From positions 42,768 to 106,767 of the forward strand of contig NZ_RBDY01000023.1 of NCBI RefSeq assembly GCF_003626575.1: a DNA stretch of 64,000 nucleotides, given 5' to 3'. The notes beneath the pieces were generated by a model. That model was given only the letters and a program-made list of their open reading frames with translations, searched no databases and had not been told where the DNA came from. Below are positions 33,002-41,066 of the stretch, piece after piece. Each line of letters begins with the position of its first letter. The stretch's first letter is position 1. This stretch comes from Streptomyces radicis (lineage in GTDB: Bacteria; Actinomycetota; Actinomycetes; Streptomycetales; Streptomycetaceae). Both the position numbers and the translations under genes were made by a program.

Positions 33002-33724
33002 GGCGGCTACGGGCTGGACGTCCTCCCGCTCGCCGTCGGCCGAGTGCTGCTTTCGTTGTGGGTGCGGGTAAGAGCTGGCACCTACGGGGGAGGGGGCGTC
33101 GGGTGTGCGGCCGTCTCTGTCACCGGTCGGTCTCGTTGTGGGCTGCGACCGTTCGCCAGCCGGGCGCAGCGGATACCGGTTTGCGGATGGCCGACTTCCG
33201 CGTGGTCGGCCGGGGTGGCGCGCACCCTTCGGGCCTGCCCTGGCCGCCGCTCTCGTCGTTCACCGCGCGCACGTTGAGCTGAGGTAGCGGGCCGGTTCTT
33301 TATCCGCCGCTTACCCGGGGTCGGGGTCTCTTCTGAAACGGCGCACACTTTGTGTTGAACAAAACGTGCCTCGTTTGAAAAGAGACCCCGACCCGGCATA
33401 AGCACCACATAAACGCCGCACCGCCGAGACGGCGCGCTACCTGAGCTCAACGGACATCAGGATTGAAAACGCTTCGGGCGGCCAGGGCAGGCCCGAAGGG
33501 TGCGCGCCACCTCAGCCGACCACCGGGAAAACGGCCGCCCGCAAACCCTTCGCGGCTGCGCCCGTTCGGCGAACGGTCCAGGCCAGCGACGAGACCGACC
33601 GTTTACCGGGGCGGCCGGTCACCCGACGCCCCCTCCCCCGTAGGTGCAAGCCCTGACCCGCACCCACCACGAACCCGACCAACCGGCAGACGGCGGGCGG
33701 GAGGACGTCCAGCCATTAGCCGCC
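33002..33724. repeat. Large imperfect palindrome, two ~350-bp arms in inverted orientation
   Basis: Reading outward from a dyad centre at about 33356 the two strands match for roughly 350 bp each way. At the centre GCAC..TTTGT-GTTGA-ACAAA..GTGC pairs; next GGGTCGGGGTCTCTT (33318-33332) pairs with 33380-33394; farther out both arms carry GCGCGCACCCTTCGGGCCTG, a GTTGAGCT(G/C)AGGTAGCG block, ACCGTTCGCC, CACCTACGGGGGAGGGGGCG and GGCTGGACGTCCTCCCGC. The arms differ by substitutions and small indels, so they look like two diverged copies of one element. No convincing gene is inside. It lies between the kinase 3' end and the ABC operon promoter. Confidence 0.85.
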
Positions 33725-33744
33725 CCACCCGAACGACCCGCGCC

Positions 33745-34383
33745 CTACCCCACCCCACCACCCCCAAGACGAACCCACGCATCACACCCCACCACCACCC
33801 CCTCGACAAGCCCGGCGTTGGGCGCATCGTTCGCATCGATCCACGCACGGGACGCGAACTCCGTGCGGCCATGCGCCACATGGCGCCGCATCAGCCGCGC
33901 GTCCCGCACATCGGGCGGCGCGTCCACGTACCACAGCCGGTCCATCAGCGCCCGCGCCTCGCGCCAGCCGGGGAGGTCGCACGCGAGATAGTTCCCCTCG
34001 GTCACGATCAGCCGCGCCCCCGGCGCCACCCGGTGGCTGGCGGCCACCGGCTCGTCGAGGTCGCGGTCGAAGTCGGGGACGTACACATCCCGCCCGTCGT
34101 CCCGCGCCAGCCGCCGCAGCAGCGCCGCGTACCCCCACACGTCGAAGCTCGGCTCCGACCCCTTGCGGTCCCGCAGGCCGAGCCGATCCAGCTGCGCGTT
34201 GGACAGGTGGAAGCCGTCGAGCGGCACATACGCCGCCGCCTCGCCCAGCGCGTCCACCACCGCGCGCGCCAGCGTGGACTTCCCCGCCCCTGGCGCCCCC
34301 GCGAGGCCGAGGACCGCGCGCCGGTCCTCCCGCACCAGCGCCCGTGCCGCCTCGATCGCCTGGGCCCGCTCCGTGAGTTCCAT
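33745..34383 (-). CDS. P-loop nucleoside/sugar kinase (uridine kinase/fructose-transporter-kinase-like)
   Basis: A 212-residue kinase of the uridine kinase/phosphoribulokinase fold. GLAGAPGAGKSTLA is the P-loop; VPLDGFHLSN is the substrate-binding Walker-B-like segment; VPDFDRDLDEPV and VTEGNYLA follow, and DAPPDVRDARLMRRH is the lid region. These are typical of the YfhJ/YggC/FrcK-like kinases annotated 'nucleoside/nucleotide kinase family'. The start at 34383 begins the conserved protein. A LacI-type operator lies 39 bp upstream, hinting at control by a sugar repressor. The true substrate is not known. Confidence 0.85.
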   Translation of the reverse strand: MELTERAQAIEAARALVREDRRAVLGLAGAPGAGKSTLARAVVDALGEAAAYVPLDGFHLSNAQLDRLGLRDRKGSEPSFDVWGYAALLRRLARDDGRDVYVPDFDRDLDEPVAASHRVAPGARLIVTEGNYLACDLPGWREARALMDRLWYVDAPPDVRDARLMRRHVAHGRTEFASRAWIDANDAPNAGLVEGVVVGCDAWVRLGGGGVG

Positions 34384-34421
34384 GCCCCGAGTCTTTCCTT
34401 CCCCGTTCCCCGCCGCCACCT

Positions 34422-34435
34422 TGGAAGCGCTCCCA
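34422..34435 (-). promoter_or_regulatory. LacI-type operator (CebR-like box)
   Basis: TGGGAGCGCTTCCA on the minus strand is one base from the palindrome TGGGAGCGCTCCCA bound by CebR-type LacI repressors in Streptomyces. It lies 39 bp before the kinase start. Confidence 0.5.
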
Positions 34436-34553
34436 TCAACCCCGTGGTCGCCATCGTCGAGCCGCGCGCGCTGCCGCACGTCCATGTCTGTCTGGACCTC
34501 GGCAACCACAAGACCGTCGGCTCAGCCCCGCCCGGCGGCGCGCTGGGGGCCGG

Positions 34554-35561
34554 TCAGGGCCGCTCGACCACGATCTCCTCCGGGTCCTTGTCGGGCCGCA
34601 GCCCCCGCCATGACGACTGGCGCAGCCGCCGGTCCCGCGTCCAGCTGCGGAACGCCACCTCGCCGACGAGCCGCGGCTCCACCCAGCGCGCGGTGCGGGC
34701 GTGCGGGCGGGGGACCGGGTCGGCGAAGGGGCTGGTGGGGCGGGTCAGCGGGGCGAGCCGGGCCATGAGGTCCCCGAGCGCCGCCGCGCGGAACCCCGTG
34801 CCGACATGGCCGAGGTAACGGAGCGCGCCGCCCTCGTCGAACGCCCCGAGCAGCAGCGACCCCAGCGTTCCCCCGCGGCGCCCCTCGCCCGGCTGCCAGC
34901 CGCCGATGATCGCCTCCTGCGTCCTGATCAGCGGCTTCTTGATCCAGAGCTTGGAGCGGCGGCCCGGCTGGTAGGGCGAGTCGAGCCGCTTGGCCATCAG
35001 CCCCTCGAGGCCGTGCTGTTGGGCCACCCCCAAGAGCTCGTCGGGGCGCGCGTCGGGTCCCGAGTAGCTCGGCGGGAACGCCAGCCGCGCCGCCGCGTCC
35101 GGCCCCTCCACCTCGGCCGCCAACTCCTCGAGGACCGCGCGCCGCCGCTCGTACGGCTCGTCGAGCAGGGTGTCCCGGTCGAGCAGCAGGACGTCGAACA
35201 CGAAGTAGGTGACGGGTGAGCCGCCGCCCTCGCGGCCGCGTCGGCGGCGGCGTTGGAGCAGCCCGAAGTCCGGGCGCCCCGCCTCGTCGAGCGCCACGAT
35301 CTCGCCGTCGAGAACGGCGGCCCTGCCGCGCAGCGCCCGCCCCGGCGGATCGTCGAGCTCGGGGTAGGTGGCGGTGAGGTCGTTGCCGTTGCGACTGGTC
35401 AGCCGCGTGGTGCCGTCGCGGGCGACGCGGACGCAGGCGCGGTATCCGTCCCACTTGTACTCGTACGCCCATGCGCCGGTGGGGAGTTCGGCGTCGATGG
35501 CCAGCATCGGCGGGATCGCGTCGGGGACCGCGCCTGGGCGCGTCGGGGGCGTTGCGGCCAT
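34554..35561 (-). CDS. ATP-dependent DNA ligase (LigC/LigD ligase-domain type)
   Basis: A 335-residue DNA ligase. The adenylated lysine is in YEYKWDGYRA (motif I); RNGNDLTATYPEL, VLDGEIVAL (motif III), the LEGLMAKRLDSPYQPGRRS block (motif IV) and WIKKP (motif V) are all present, followed by an OB domain (AIIGGWQPGEGRRGGTLGSL). There is no polymerase or nuclease domain, so it is a stand-alone ligase used in alternative repair or NHEJ-like end joining. The ATG at 35561 was taken because the upstream frame is low complexity. Confidence 0.9.
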   Translation of the reverse strand: MAATPPTRPGAVPDAIPPMLAIDAELPTGAWAYEYKWDGYRACVRVARDGTTRLTSRNGNDLTATYPELDDPPGRALRGRAAVLDGEIVALDEAGRPDFGLLQRRRRRGREGGGSPVTYFVFDVLLLDRDTLLDEPYERRRAVLEELAAEVEGPDAAARLAFPPSYSGPDARPDELLGVAQQHGLEGLMAKRLDSPYQPGRRSKLWIKKPLIRTQEAIIGGWQPGEGRRGGTLGSLLLGAFDEGGALRYLGHVGTGFRAAALGDLMARLAPLTRPTSPFADPVPRPHARTARWVEPRLVGEVAFRSWTRDRRLRQSSWRGLRPDKDPEEIVVERP

Positions 35562-35687
35562 GGGCACAGTAGACGCCGGGGGCCCGCCCCGGCCACGCAC
35601 GGTAACCGGAACGGCGCACGCGTGCGTGTCCCGTCCCGATGCCACGGCTACTCCGCATCCCGCACCCTGCAATTCTCAAAGTTCCTG

Positions 35688-35742
35688 TTGCGACCTGAAC
35701 TTGGCAGTGACATAGTGAAGTGACGCGTTTCACCTGAGTGAA
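35688..35742 (+). promoter_or_regulatory. Promoter and downstream dyad for the 35781 gene
   Basis: TTGCGA, 17 bp, CATAGT resembles a housekeeping promoter at 35688-35716. A perfect dyad TTCAC-CTGA-GTGAA (35729-35742) lies just downstream, inside the leader, and could be an operator. Confidence 0.45.
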
Positions 35743-35780
35743 CGGGTGCGCGGCTCATCGGCCAGACGAAAGGCGGCAGC

Positions 35781-35984
35781 ATGGCTTTTCCCGCCACGGC
35801 GCCTCCCTCCGGCCCTGCCCGGTCGCGACCCCTCGGCCGCGGCGAGCCGGTATCGGTGCAGGATCGGTTCGCCGTGCCGTGGTCCCCTTCACCCGGGCCA
35901 CTTCTCAGCACCGCCTGGTGCGTGGCCGACCCCGCCGACGGCGCCCGCCGGTCGGTCCGGACGGTCGCGCTCCGGCGCCCTTGA
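35781..35984 (+). CDS. Small unknown protein (67 residues)
   Basis: A 67-residue frame with AAAGGCGG a few bases before the ATG and a promoter-like sequence 65 bp upstream. The sequence is Pro/Arg-rich at the N-terminus, then RFAVPWSPSPGPLLSTAWCV. No domain is recognised. It is followed after 12 bp by another unknown gene on the same strand, which supports a small operon. It may be spurious, since codon bias alone does not settle so short a frame. Confidence 0.4.
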   Translation: MAFPATAPPSGPARSRPLGRGEPVSVQDRFAVPWSPSPGPLLSTAWCVADPADGARRSVRTVALRRP

Positions 35985-35996
35985 CGGGACGCCAGC

Positions 35997-36425
35997 ATGG
36001 ATCGACCACGAGTCAGCACCCCACCACGTGTCAGCTCCCATCTGTATCTGCCGGTCACCATGCCCGACGGAAGACCCGGTGACGCGGTGGGCGTCTCCGA
36101 GGAGCACGGGCGCTCGATCATGACGAGCCTGCCGCGCGCGGGCGCGGTGTTCGCGACGGGGTTCCAGTGGTGGTGGGTGGTGCCCTCCGAGTCGCAGGTC
36201 GGCCTGACGTGGCCCTCGACCGCGCGGTACTGGCCGGGCGCGTGCCGCCCCGGGCCGCTGCGCAGGAGCCGTCTGTCGAGGCTGGTGCCCCGGCTGATCC
36301 ACTGGCCCGACGACGACGTGACGCCCTACACGCACCCGTTGCTGCTCTACATCGCCGTGTGCCGCCTCGCGGGCGTGCCCCCGGCGCTGTCCTCGCCCGC
36401 GGCGTCGGGCTGCGACTGTCGCTGA
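35997..36425 (+). CDS. Conserved-looking unknown protein (142 residues)
   Basis: A 142-residue protein. The N-terminus is variable; the core reads FATGFQWWWVVPSESQVGLTWP, a Trp-rich segment, then RLIHWPDDDVTPYTHPLLLY, which resembles a family of short Streptomyces proteins that I cannot name. No signal peptide or membrane helix is clear. A later ATG (MPDGRPG) at 36060 is an alternative start. It sits between a 67-residue unknown and an SDR. Confidence 0.55.
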   Translation: MDRPRVSTPPRVSSHLYLPVTMPDGRPGDAVGVSEEHGRSIMTSLPRAGAVFATGFQWWWVVPSESQVGLTWPSTARYWPGACRPGPLRRSRLSRLVPRLIHWPDDDVTPYTHPLLLYIAVCRLAGVPPALSSPAASGCDCR

Positions 36426-36452
36426 GCGGGCGCGTTTGCTAGACAGTGGGGC

Positions 36453-37289
36453 ATGACTGACACCCCATCACCACCACAGGCCACCACGGTGAGCGACCAT
36501 GTCGCCATCGTCACGGGCGCGAATCAGGGCATCGGCGCCGCGACGGCCAGGGCGCTCGCCGTGCGCGGCGTCGCCGTCCTGTGCGCGTATCTGCGCCTGC
36601 GCGACCCCGAGGAGGCGGAGCAGGGCGAGCGATACGCCGAGGCCCGCGCGGCCGACGGCGAGGCGGTCGCCGAGGAGATCAGGCGCGCGGGCGGCAGGGC
36701 GGCGGCGTTCGAGGCGGACCTGACCGACCCGGCGTCGGCGGCGGCCCTCTTCGACGCGGCCGAGGAGCGGCTCGGCCCGGTCGACATCCTCGTCAACAAC
36801 GCCTCCGGCTGGGTCCAGGACACCTTCACCCCCGACGCGGTCGACGCGCTCGGCCGCCCGATGCGGCCGGTGTCGGCGGAGACGTGGTCGCGCCAGTTCG
36901 CGGTGGACGCGATGTCCCCCGCCCTCCTGATCGGCGAGCTGGCCCGCAGGAGCCGGGCGCGCGGCGCCCGTTGGGGCCGCGTCATCGGCCTGACGTCCGG
37001 GAGCGACATGGGCTTTCCCAGCGAGGTGTCCTACGGCGCGGCGAAGGCCGCGCAGAACAACTACACGATGTCCGCGGCGTTCGAGCTCGGCGACCTCGGC
37101 ATCACGGCCAACGTCGTGCTGCCGCCCGTGACCGACACGGGCTGGGTCACGGACGAGGTCAGGGAGTTCGTGGCGTCGAGCGCGACGCACTTCCATGTCG
37201 CGGCCCCCGAGGAGGTCGCCGAGGTGATCGCCTTCCTGGCCTCGGACGAGGCATCCCTGATCACGGGCAATGTGATCACGTTGCGGTAG
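36453..37289 (+). CDS. Classical SDR oxidoreductase
   Basis: A 278-residue short-chain dehydrogenase. VTGANQGIGAATA is the glycine-rich nucleotide loop, NNASG follows beta-strand 4, the catalytic Ser is in GLTSGSDMG and Tyr/Lys in SYGAAKAAQNNY. The C-terminus (FLASDEASLITGNVITL) is the usual FabG-type ending. A 40-residue acidic insert after beta-2 (DPEEAEQGERYAEARAADGE) is longer than in FabG. Substrate unknown. The start is 27 bp after the previous gene; possible operon. Confidence 0.88.
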   Translation: MTDTPSPPQATTVSDHVAIVTGANQGIGAATARALAVRGVAVLCAYLRLRDPEEAEQGERYAEARAADGEAVAEEIRRAGGRAAAFEADLTDPASAAALFDAAEERLGPVDILVNNASGWVQDTFTPDAVDALGRPMRPVSAETWSRQFAVDAMSPALLIGELARRSRARGARWGRVIGLTSGSDMGFPSEVSYGAAKAAQNNYTMSAAFELGDLGITANVVLPPVTDTGWVTDEVREFVASSATHFHVAAPEEVAEVIAFLASDEASLITGNVITLR

Positions 37290-37480
37290 CGCGTGGCGCC
37301 CGCCGCGTGCGGGGTCGTGTGGGGTCGTGTGGGGGGAGACGTTCGCCAACCCTTAACCAGGGCAAGGGGCTTGGGATAACGTCACCGGCTAGTTTCTCCG
37401 TCCTGGTTCTCCGTCTCGGAGGACGTCTCCCCCCCACAACCCGTCGGCCCACGCCGGGGCCGACCCAGGAGGACACCGTC

Positions 37481-38272
37481 GTGAACCTCAGACTGTCGGC
37501 CGCGCCCTCGCGGCGCAGGCGGCTCGGCCGGATGTCGGTCGTCGGATGCGCCGCGGCCGCGCTGCTCATCGGCTTCCCCGGGACCGCCCTCGCGGACCCG
37601 CCGCAGGCACTGCCCGCCAACGCCAGCGGCCTGGAGCAGACCTTCCAGCCCGCCTACGACTATGACGGGGACGGCTGCTACCCCACCCCGGCCATCGGCG
37701 CCGACGGCACCATCGCCCCCGGTCTCGCCCTCGGCGGCGACGTCAACGGCCAGTGCCGCGACCAGTGGGACCTCGACAACACCAACGGCTACGCGCGCGA
37801 GAAGTGCAACAACGGCTGGTGCGCGATCATCTACGGCCTCTACTTCGAGAAGGACCAGGCCACCCTGGGCCCCGGCGCCATCGGCCACCGGCACGACTGG
37901 GAGCATGTGGTGGTCTGGGTGCGGAACGACGAGGTCCAGTATGTCGCGACCTCGGCGCACGGCGGCTTCGACATCCACCCGCGGTCCTCGGTGCTCTTCG
38001 ACGGCACGCACCCCAAGATCGTCTACCACAAGGACGGCCTGAGCACGCATGCGTTCCGGCTCGCCAACGGCAACGACGAGCCGCCGGAGAACCACTACGG
38101 CAGCTGGCAGTTCCCCGACCTGGTCGGCTGGAACGGCTTCCCCTCCGACTACCGCGACCGGCTCAGCCAGGCCGACTTCGGCAGCGCGGTCCTCGGCCTG
38201 AAGGACGACACGCTCGGCAGCCACCTGGAGCGCGCGAAGCCCTCGGGCATCCCGTTCGACCCCTGGGCCTGA
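37481..38272 (+). CDS. Secreted NPP1/necrosis-and-ethylene-inducing-like protein (NLP)
   Basis: A 263-residue NLP with a Sec signal peptide (basic N-terminus, hydrophobic CAAAALLIGFPGTALA, cleavage before DPPQ). The NLP hallmark heptapeptide appears as GHRHDWEHVVVW, whose His/Asp/Glu residues bind the divalent cation, and Cys pairs (GQCRDQW...REKCNNGWC) match the disulfide region. NLPs are cytolytic to dicot plants by binding sphingolipids, though many bacterial ones act otherwise. The GTG start follows AGGAGGA. A strong hairpin ends the gene. Confidence 0.92.
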   Translation: MNLRLSAAPSRRRRLGRMSVVGCAAAALLIGFPGTALADPPQALPANASGLEQTFQPAYDYDGDGCYPTPAIGADGTIAPGLALGGDVNGQCRDQWDLDNTNGYAREKCNNGWCAIIYGLYFEKDQATLGPGAIGHRHDWEHVVVWVRNDEVQYVATSAHGGFDIHPRSSVLFDGTHPKIVYHKDGLSTHAFRLANGNDEPPENHYGSWQFPDLVGWNGFPSDYRDRLSQADFGSAVLGLKDDTLGSHLERAKPSGIPFDPWA

Positions 38273-38281
38273 GCCCGCGTC

Positions 38282-38322
38282 CCGGTGTGAACGGCCCCCG
38301 GGCCGAGGGCCGTTCACACCGG
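38282..38322. terminator. Bidirectional terminator between NLP and GH99-like genes
   Basis: A perfect 15-bp stem CCGGTGTGAACGGCC with an 11-nt loop between convergent genes. Confidence 0.8.
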
Positions 38323-38333
38323 TGCCGGTGCGG

Positions 38334-39479
38334 TCAGCGGCGGCCCTCGGCGCGGGCCGCCGCGAACCGCGCGGCCCAGAGGGCCGTGCGATCCAGATAC
38401 GCGGTCTCCGAAGCGGCGCCCGTGGTGCCGTAGGCGCCCTCGAAGGTCTTGTAGCCGTGGCCTGCGGGCGGGGCGGAGGAGACCGGCTCCACCATCGAGC
38501 CCTCGTGCCACTCGTTGAACGATGTGATCGACACCCAGTCGGGCAGCCCGCCGTTCTCCGGGGCCAGCGCGCCCGACCACTGCTGGTCGTACGTCTCGCC
38601 GTCGTTGTGGGGCAGCTCCGGCGTCGTGTTGCCCGGGACGGCCCGGTCGTCCAGATAGCTGGGGCTGATCGAGGGCGCCCAGATCCGGCCGTTGGCGCGG
38701 CACCAGTCGGCGATGCCCTGCCAGCCGGTCATGTCGCCGAAGTTGGTGTAGTTGTAGAGGCCGCCGAAGTGGGTGGCCTTCGAGATGTCGGTGGTCTGGG
38801 TCAGGACGATGGCGTCCTGGGCGACCGCGGACAGGGGCGACCAGTCGGCGATCGAGAGGCTGTTGAAGACGTAGAACACCGGCCGGTCGCCATGGCCCGC
38901 GTCGCGGTGGAACGCCGGGTGCGCGCCATAGGTGGCGTCGATGTACCGGATGTCCGCGACGGTCGAGGCCGCGGTCCGCCCGCCGTAGGGCTCCAGGTGC
39001 CAGGCGACGCGCACGCCGTGCGCGGCCGCGGCGTCGAGCAGCACCGGCACCTGCCGGTCCTCGAAGCCGCCCTGGCCCCACCAAGTGGTGGCGACCACGC
39101 CGACGCCCGCCCTGCGCACCCAGGCCATGTGCTGGTCGACGACGGCGGGGTCGCCCGCGTCGTACGGGCCGAGCGCGGGGTAGAAGTCGGCGCCGATGGC
39201 CTCGGGAGGCTCGAAGCCGCCCTGCTGCCAGTGGCGCCAGCCGCCCGACACCTCGGGGGTGCCGTACCAGGGGTAGTAGAAGAAGTGGACGTCGTAGTTG
39301 GCGGGCGGGGGCTGTGCGGCGGCGGACGGTGCCGAGCCGATGGCGTTCCAGGCGATGCCCGCGGTGGCGGCGCCCGCGCCGAGGGCCAGCAGGCGGCGTC
39401 GGCTCACCTCGGCGCGCCGCGTGGCCGACGGCGGGGACGAGGACGGCGGGGATGACGACGGGGTGGGACGGGGGGTCAC
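38334..39479 (-). CDS. Tat-exported GH99/GH71-like glycoside hydrolase (endo-mannosidase-like)
   Basis: A 381-residue exported protein. The N-terminus has SRRRLLALGAGAATAG, a twin-arginine-type signal. The mature part opens YDVHFFYYPWYGTPE, followed by HWQQGGFEPPE, WWGQGG, HLEPYGGRT and SFNEWHEGS; this is the layout of the glycosyl hydrolase 99-like (WbsX/endo-alpha-mannosidase) fold, where the Glu residues of EPYGGR and NEWHEG are likely catalytic. The GTG start is preceded by AAGGACG. It would act outside the cell on a mannan-like glycan; substrate inferred only from family. Confidence 0.85.
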   Translation of the reverse strand: MTPRPTPSSSPPSSSPPSATRRAEVSRRRLLALGAGAATAGIAWNAIGSAPSAAAQPPPANYDVHFFYYPWYGTPEVSGGWRHWQQGGFEPPEAIGADFYPALGPYDAGDPAVVDQHMAWVRRAGVGVVATTWWGQGGFEDRQVPVLLDAAAAHGVRVAWHLEPYGGRTAASTVADIRYIDATYGAHPAFHRDAGHGDRPVFYVFNSLSIADWSPLSAVAQDAIVLTQTTDISKATHFGGLYNYTNFGDMTGWQGIADWCRANGRIWAPSISPSYLDDRAVPGNTTPELPHNDGETYDQQWSGALAPENGGLPDWVSITSFNEWHEGSMVEPVSSAPPAGHGYKTFEGAYGTTGAASETAYLDRTALWAARFAAARAEGRR

Positions 39480-39607
39480 GAGCTCACGTCCTTACGGGGG
39501 TAAGGGGCGGTGGGGGTCTTGCCCGAGCGCCCAGAGACTATGAGCGGCTCCGTGCCTCGTCCACCCACCGTGCGCAAATCCGCGACAGAACGGCGCAATA
39601 AATGAAC

Positions 39608-39643
39608 GGCCGCCGCCCGTCCGCCCCTTGGGGCGCGGCGGCC
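39608..39643. terminator. Terminator hairpin after the lipoprotein gene
   Basis: GGCCGCCGC and GCGGCGGCC with a nested CGCCCC/GGGGCG stem, immediately downstream of the lipoprotein stop on the minus strand. Confidence 0.65.
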
Positions 39644-39653
39644 GTGTCCGCCG

Positions 39654-39908
39654 TCAACGTGGCAGGGGGTTCCAGGAGTCCGGGCCCGGCTCGCGCCCCT
39701 GCGGGGGGTACGCGCAGTCCAGCGCCTGGACCTCCTGGTCGCCGTCGTCGGACTCGGTGACGACCGCGGCGGTGCAGGCCCGGCCGTGCTCGTCGGTGAA
39801 CGTGCTGATCTCGGTGCGGTCCCGCTCGGGCTGCGTCTCGCAGCCGCTCAGCAGGAGCGCCGCCGTCGTGACAGGGACGGCCACCAGGACGGCCGTGCGT
39901 GCGCGCAT
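39654..39908 (-). CDS. Small secreted lipoprotein
   Basis: An 84-residue protein with a lipoprotein signal: RARTAVLVAVPVTTAALLLSGC, where Cys23 would be lipidated. The mature 62 residues contain two more Cys (RACTAAV, ALDCAYP) that may form a disulfide. It resembles short Streptomyces lipoproteins of unknown role. It lies just downstream of the protease gene on the same strand. Confidence 0.75.
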   Translation of the reverse strand: MRARTAVLVAVPVTTAALLLSGCETQPERDRTEISTFTDEHGRACTAAVVTESDDGDQEVQALDCAYPPQGREPGPDSWNPLPR

Positions 39909-40020
39909 GTGTCGACTCCCCCGTGTGATGGGCGCCCGCGGCGCCGAACGAAAGCGTAATCCGGTCGGCGCCGCGCCCGCCAGGGACATCGCGGGACGTC
40001 CCCGGCGGCGCATCGGGTCG

Positions 40021-40947
40021 TCAGGTGAGCGTCAGCCCATAGGCGTTCAGGACCTCGAGGATCGGCTGGACGTACGTGGTGCCACCCGACGAGCAGCTCC
40101 CCGAGCCGCCCGAGACGATGCCGACGGCGTATCCGTCCAGGGTGAACACGGGGCTGCCGCTGCTGCCCGGCTCGGAGCAGGCCGTGGACCGGGCGAGGCC
40201 GCTGACCACGTCGCCCCCGCCGTAGTTCACCGACTGGTTGAGCGCGGTGACCGTGCCGCTCGTGCAGCCGGTGGGGCTCGCGATCCAGAGCACGTCGCCG
40301 ACCGTGGGGTTCCGCGCGCCGACGATGTCGATCTCCTCGCCGTTGCATATCACCGAACCGGGGCGCGGCAGCGAGGCGTTGGCGTGCCGGATGACGCCGT
40401 AGTCGTTGCCGGGGAAGCTGGAGCCCGCGGTGGGTCCTATGGTCGTGGTGCCCGACGGGTCGGCGTACCACGTGCCCCCGAGGCTTGTGCAGTGCCCGGC
40501 GGTGATGACGAACTCGGCGCCGCCCGCCGCGGAGTTGAACCCCGCGGTGCAGCGCGCGCCCGCGGTGAAGATGGCCTCGCCACCGGCCAGCAGGGGGCGC
40601 AGCTCGCCCGGCGCGCGCTCGAACGTGAGCGCCCCGGCCAGCTCGCCCGCGCTCCGCTCGATCCGGTCGATCTCCTCGGGCGACACCGTCGAGTCGGCGG
40701 TGACCAGCACGCTGCCGGTCGCGGCGTCCACCGTCCACGCGGTGCCGGGGACGTCGGCGGCGCGCACGGCCTCGCTCGCGGCGGCGAGTCGCTCGGGGCC
40801 GAACTCCGGTGCGGCGTCCGCCTGGTGGGCCGTCGCGCCCGGCGCGACGGCGGCGGCGAGGGCGAGCGCGCACGCGGCGGCCGCCAGGGGCCTGGCCCAG
40901 CGGGCCCCGCGTCTGCCGGGTCCTGGGGCGGGGTGTGGGGGTGTCAT
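40021..40947 (-). CDS. Secreted streptogrisin-like serine protease (S1E)
   Basis: A 308-residue pre-pro-protease. The signal peptide ends near GATAHQADA; a ~85-residue pro-domain (ERLAAASEAVR... PEEIDRIERSAGELAGAL) precedes the mature enzyme. The triad is His in VITAGHC, Asp in GNDYGVIRH and Ser in PGSSGSPVF; Cys pairs flank them as in streptogrisins. No chitin- or cellulose-binding domain is attached. GGAGG lies 6 nt before the ATG. Expected to digest extracellular protein. Confidence 0.93.
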   Translation of the reverse strand: MTPPHPAPGPGRRGARWARPLAAAACALALAAAVAPGATAHQADAAPEFGPERLAAASEAVRAADVPGTAWTVDAATGSVLVTADSTVSPEEIDRIERSAGELAGALTFERAPGELRPLLAGGEAIFTAGARCTAGFNSAAGGAEFVITAGHCTSLGGTWYADPSGTTTIGPTAGSSFPGNDYGVIRHANASLPRPGSVICNGEEIDIVGARNPTVGDVLWIASPTGCTSGTVTALNQSVNYGGGDVVSGLARSTACSEPGSSGSPVFTLDGYAVGIVSGGSGSCSSGGTTYVQPILEVLNAYGLTLT

Positions 40948-41066
40948 GGTGTCCTCCGGCCTGAGGTGGTGGGCATGCCATCGGGCATGCTCCTGACAGC
41001 GCGAGTGTGCCGAGCGCCCGCGCCCGTTGCCAAGGCCGCGTCGGGGGCGGCGGCCGAACGGGTCGG

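Noticed and set aside
33058..33450. Several short open frames inside the large palindrome
   Set aside because: Their translations are low complexity and the arms diverge without regard to codon position, so coding is not supported.
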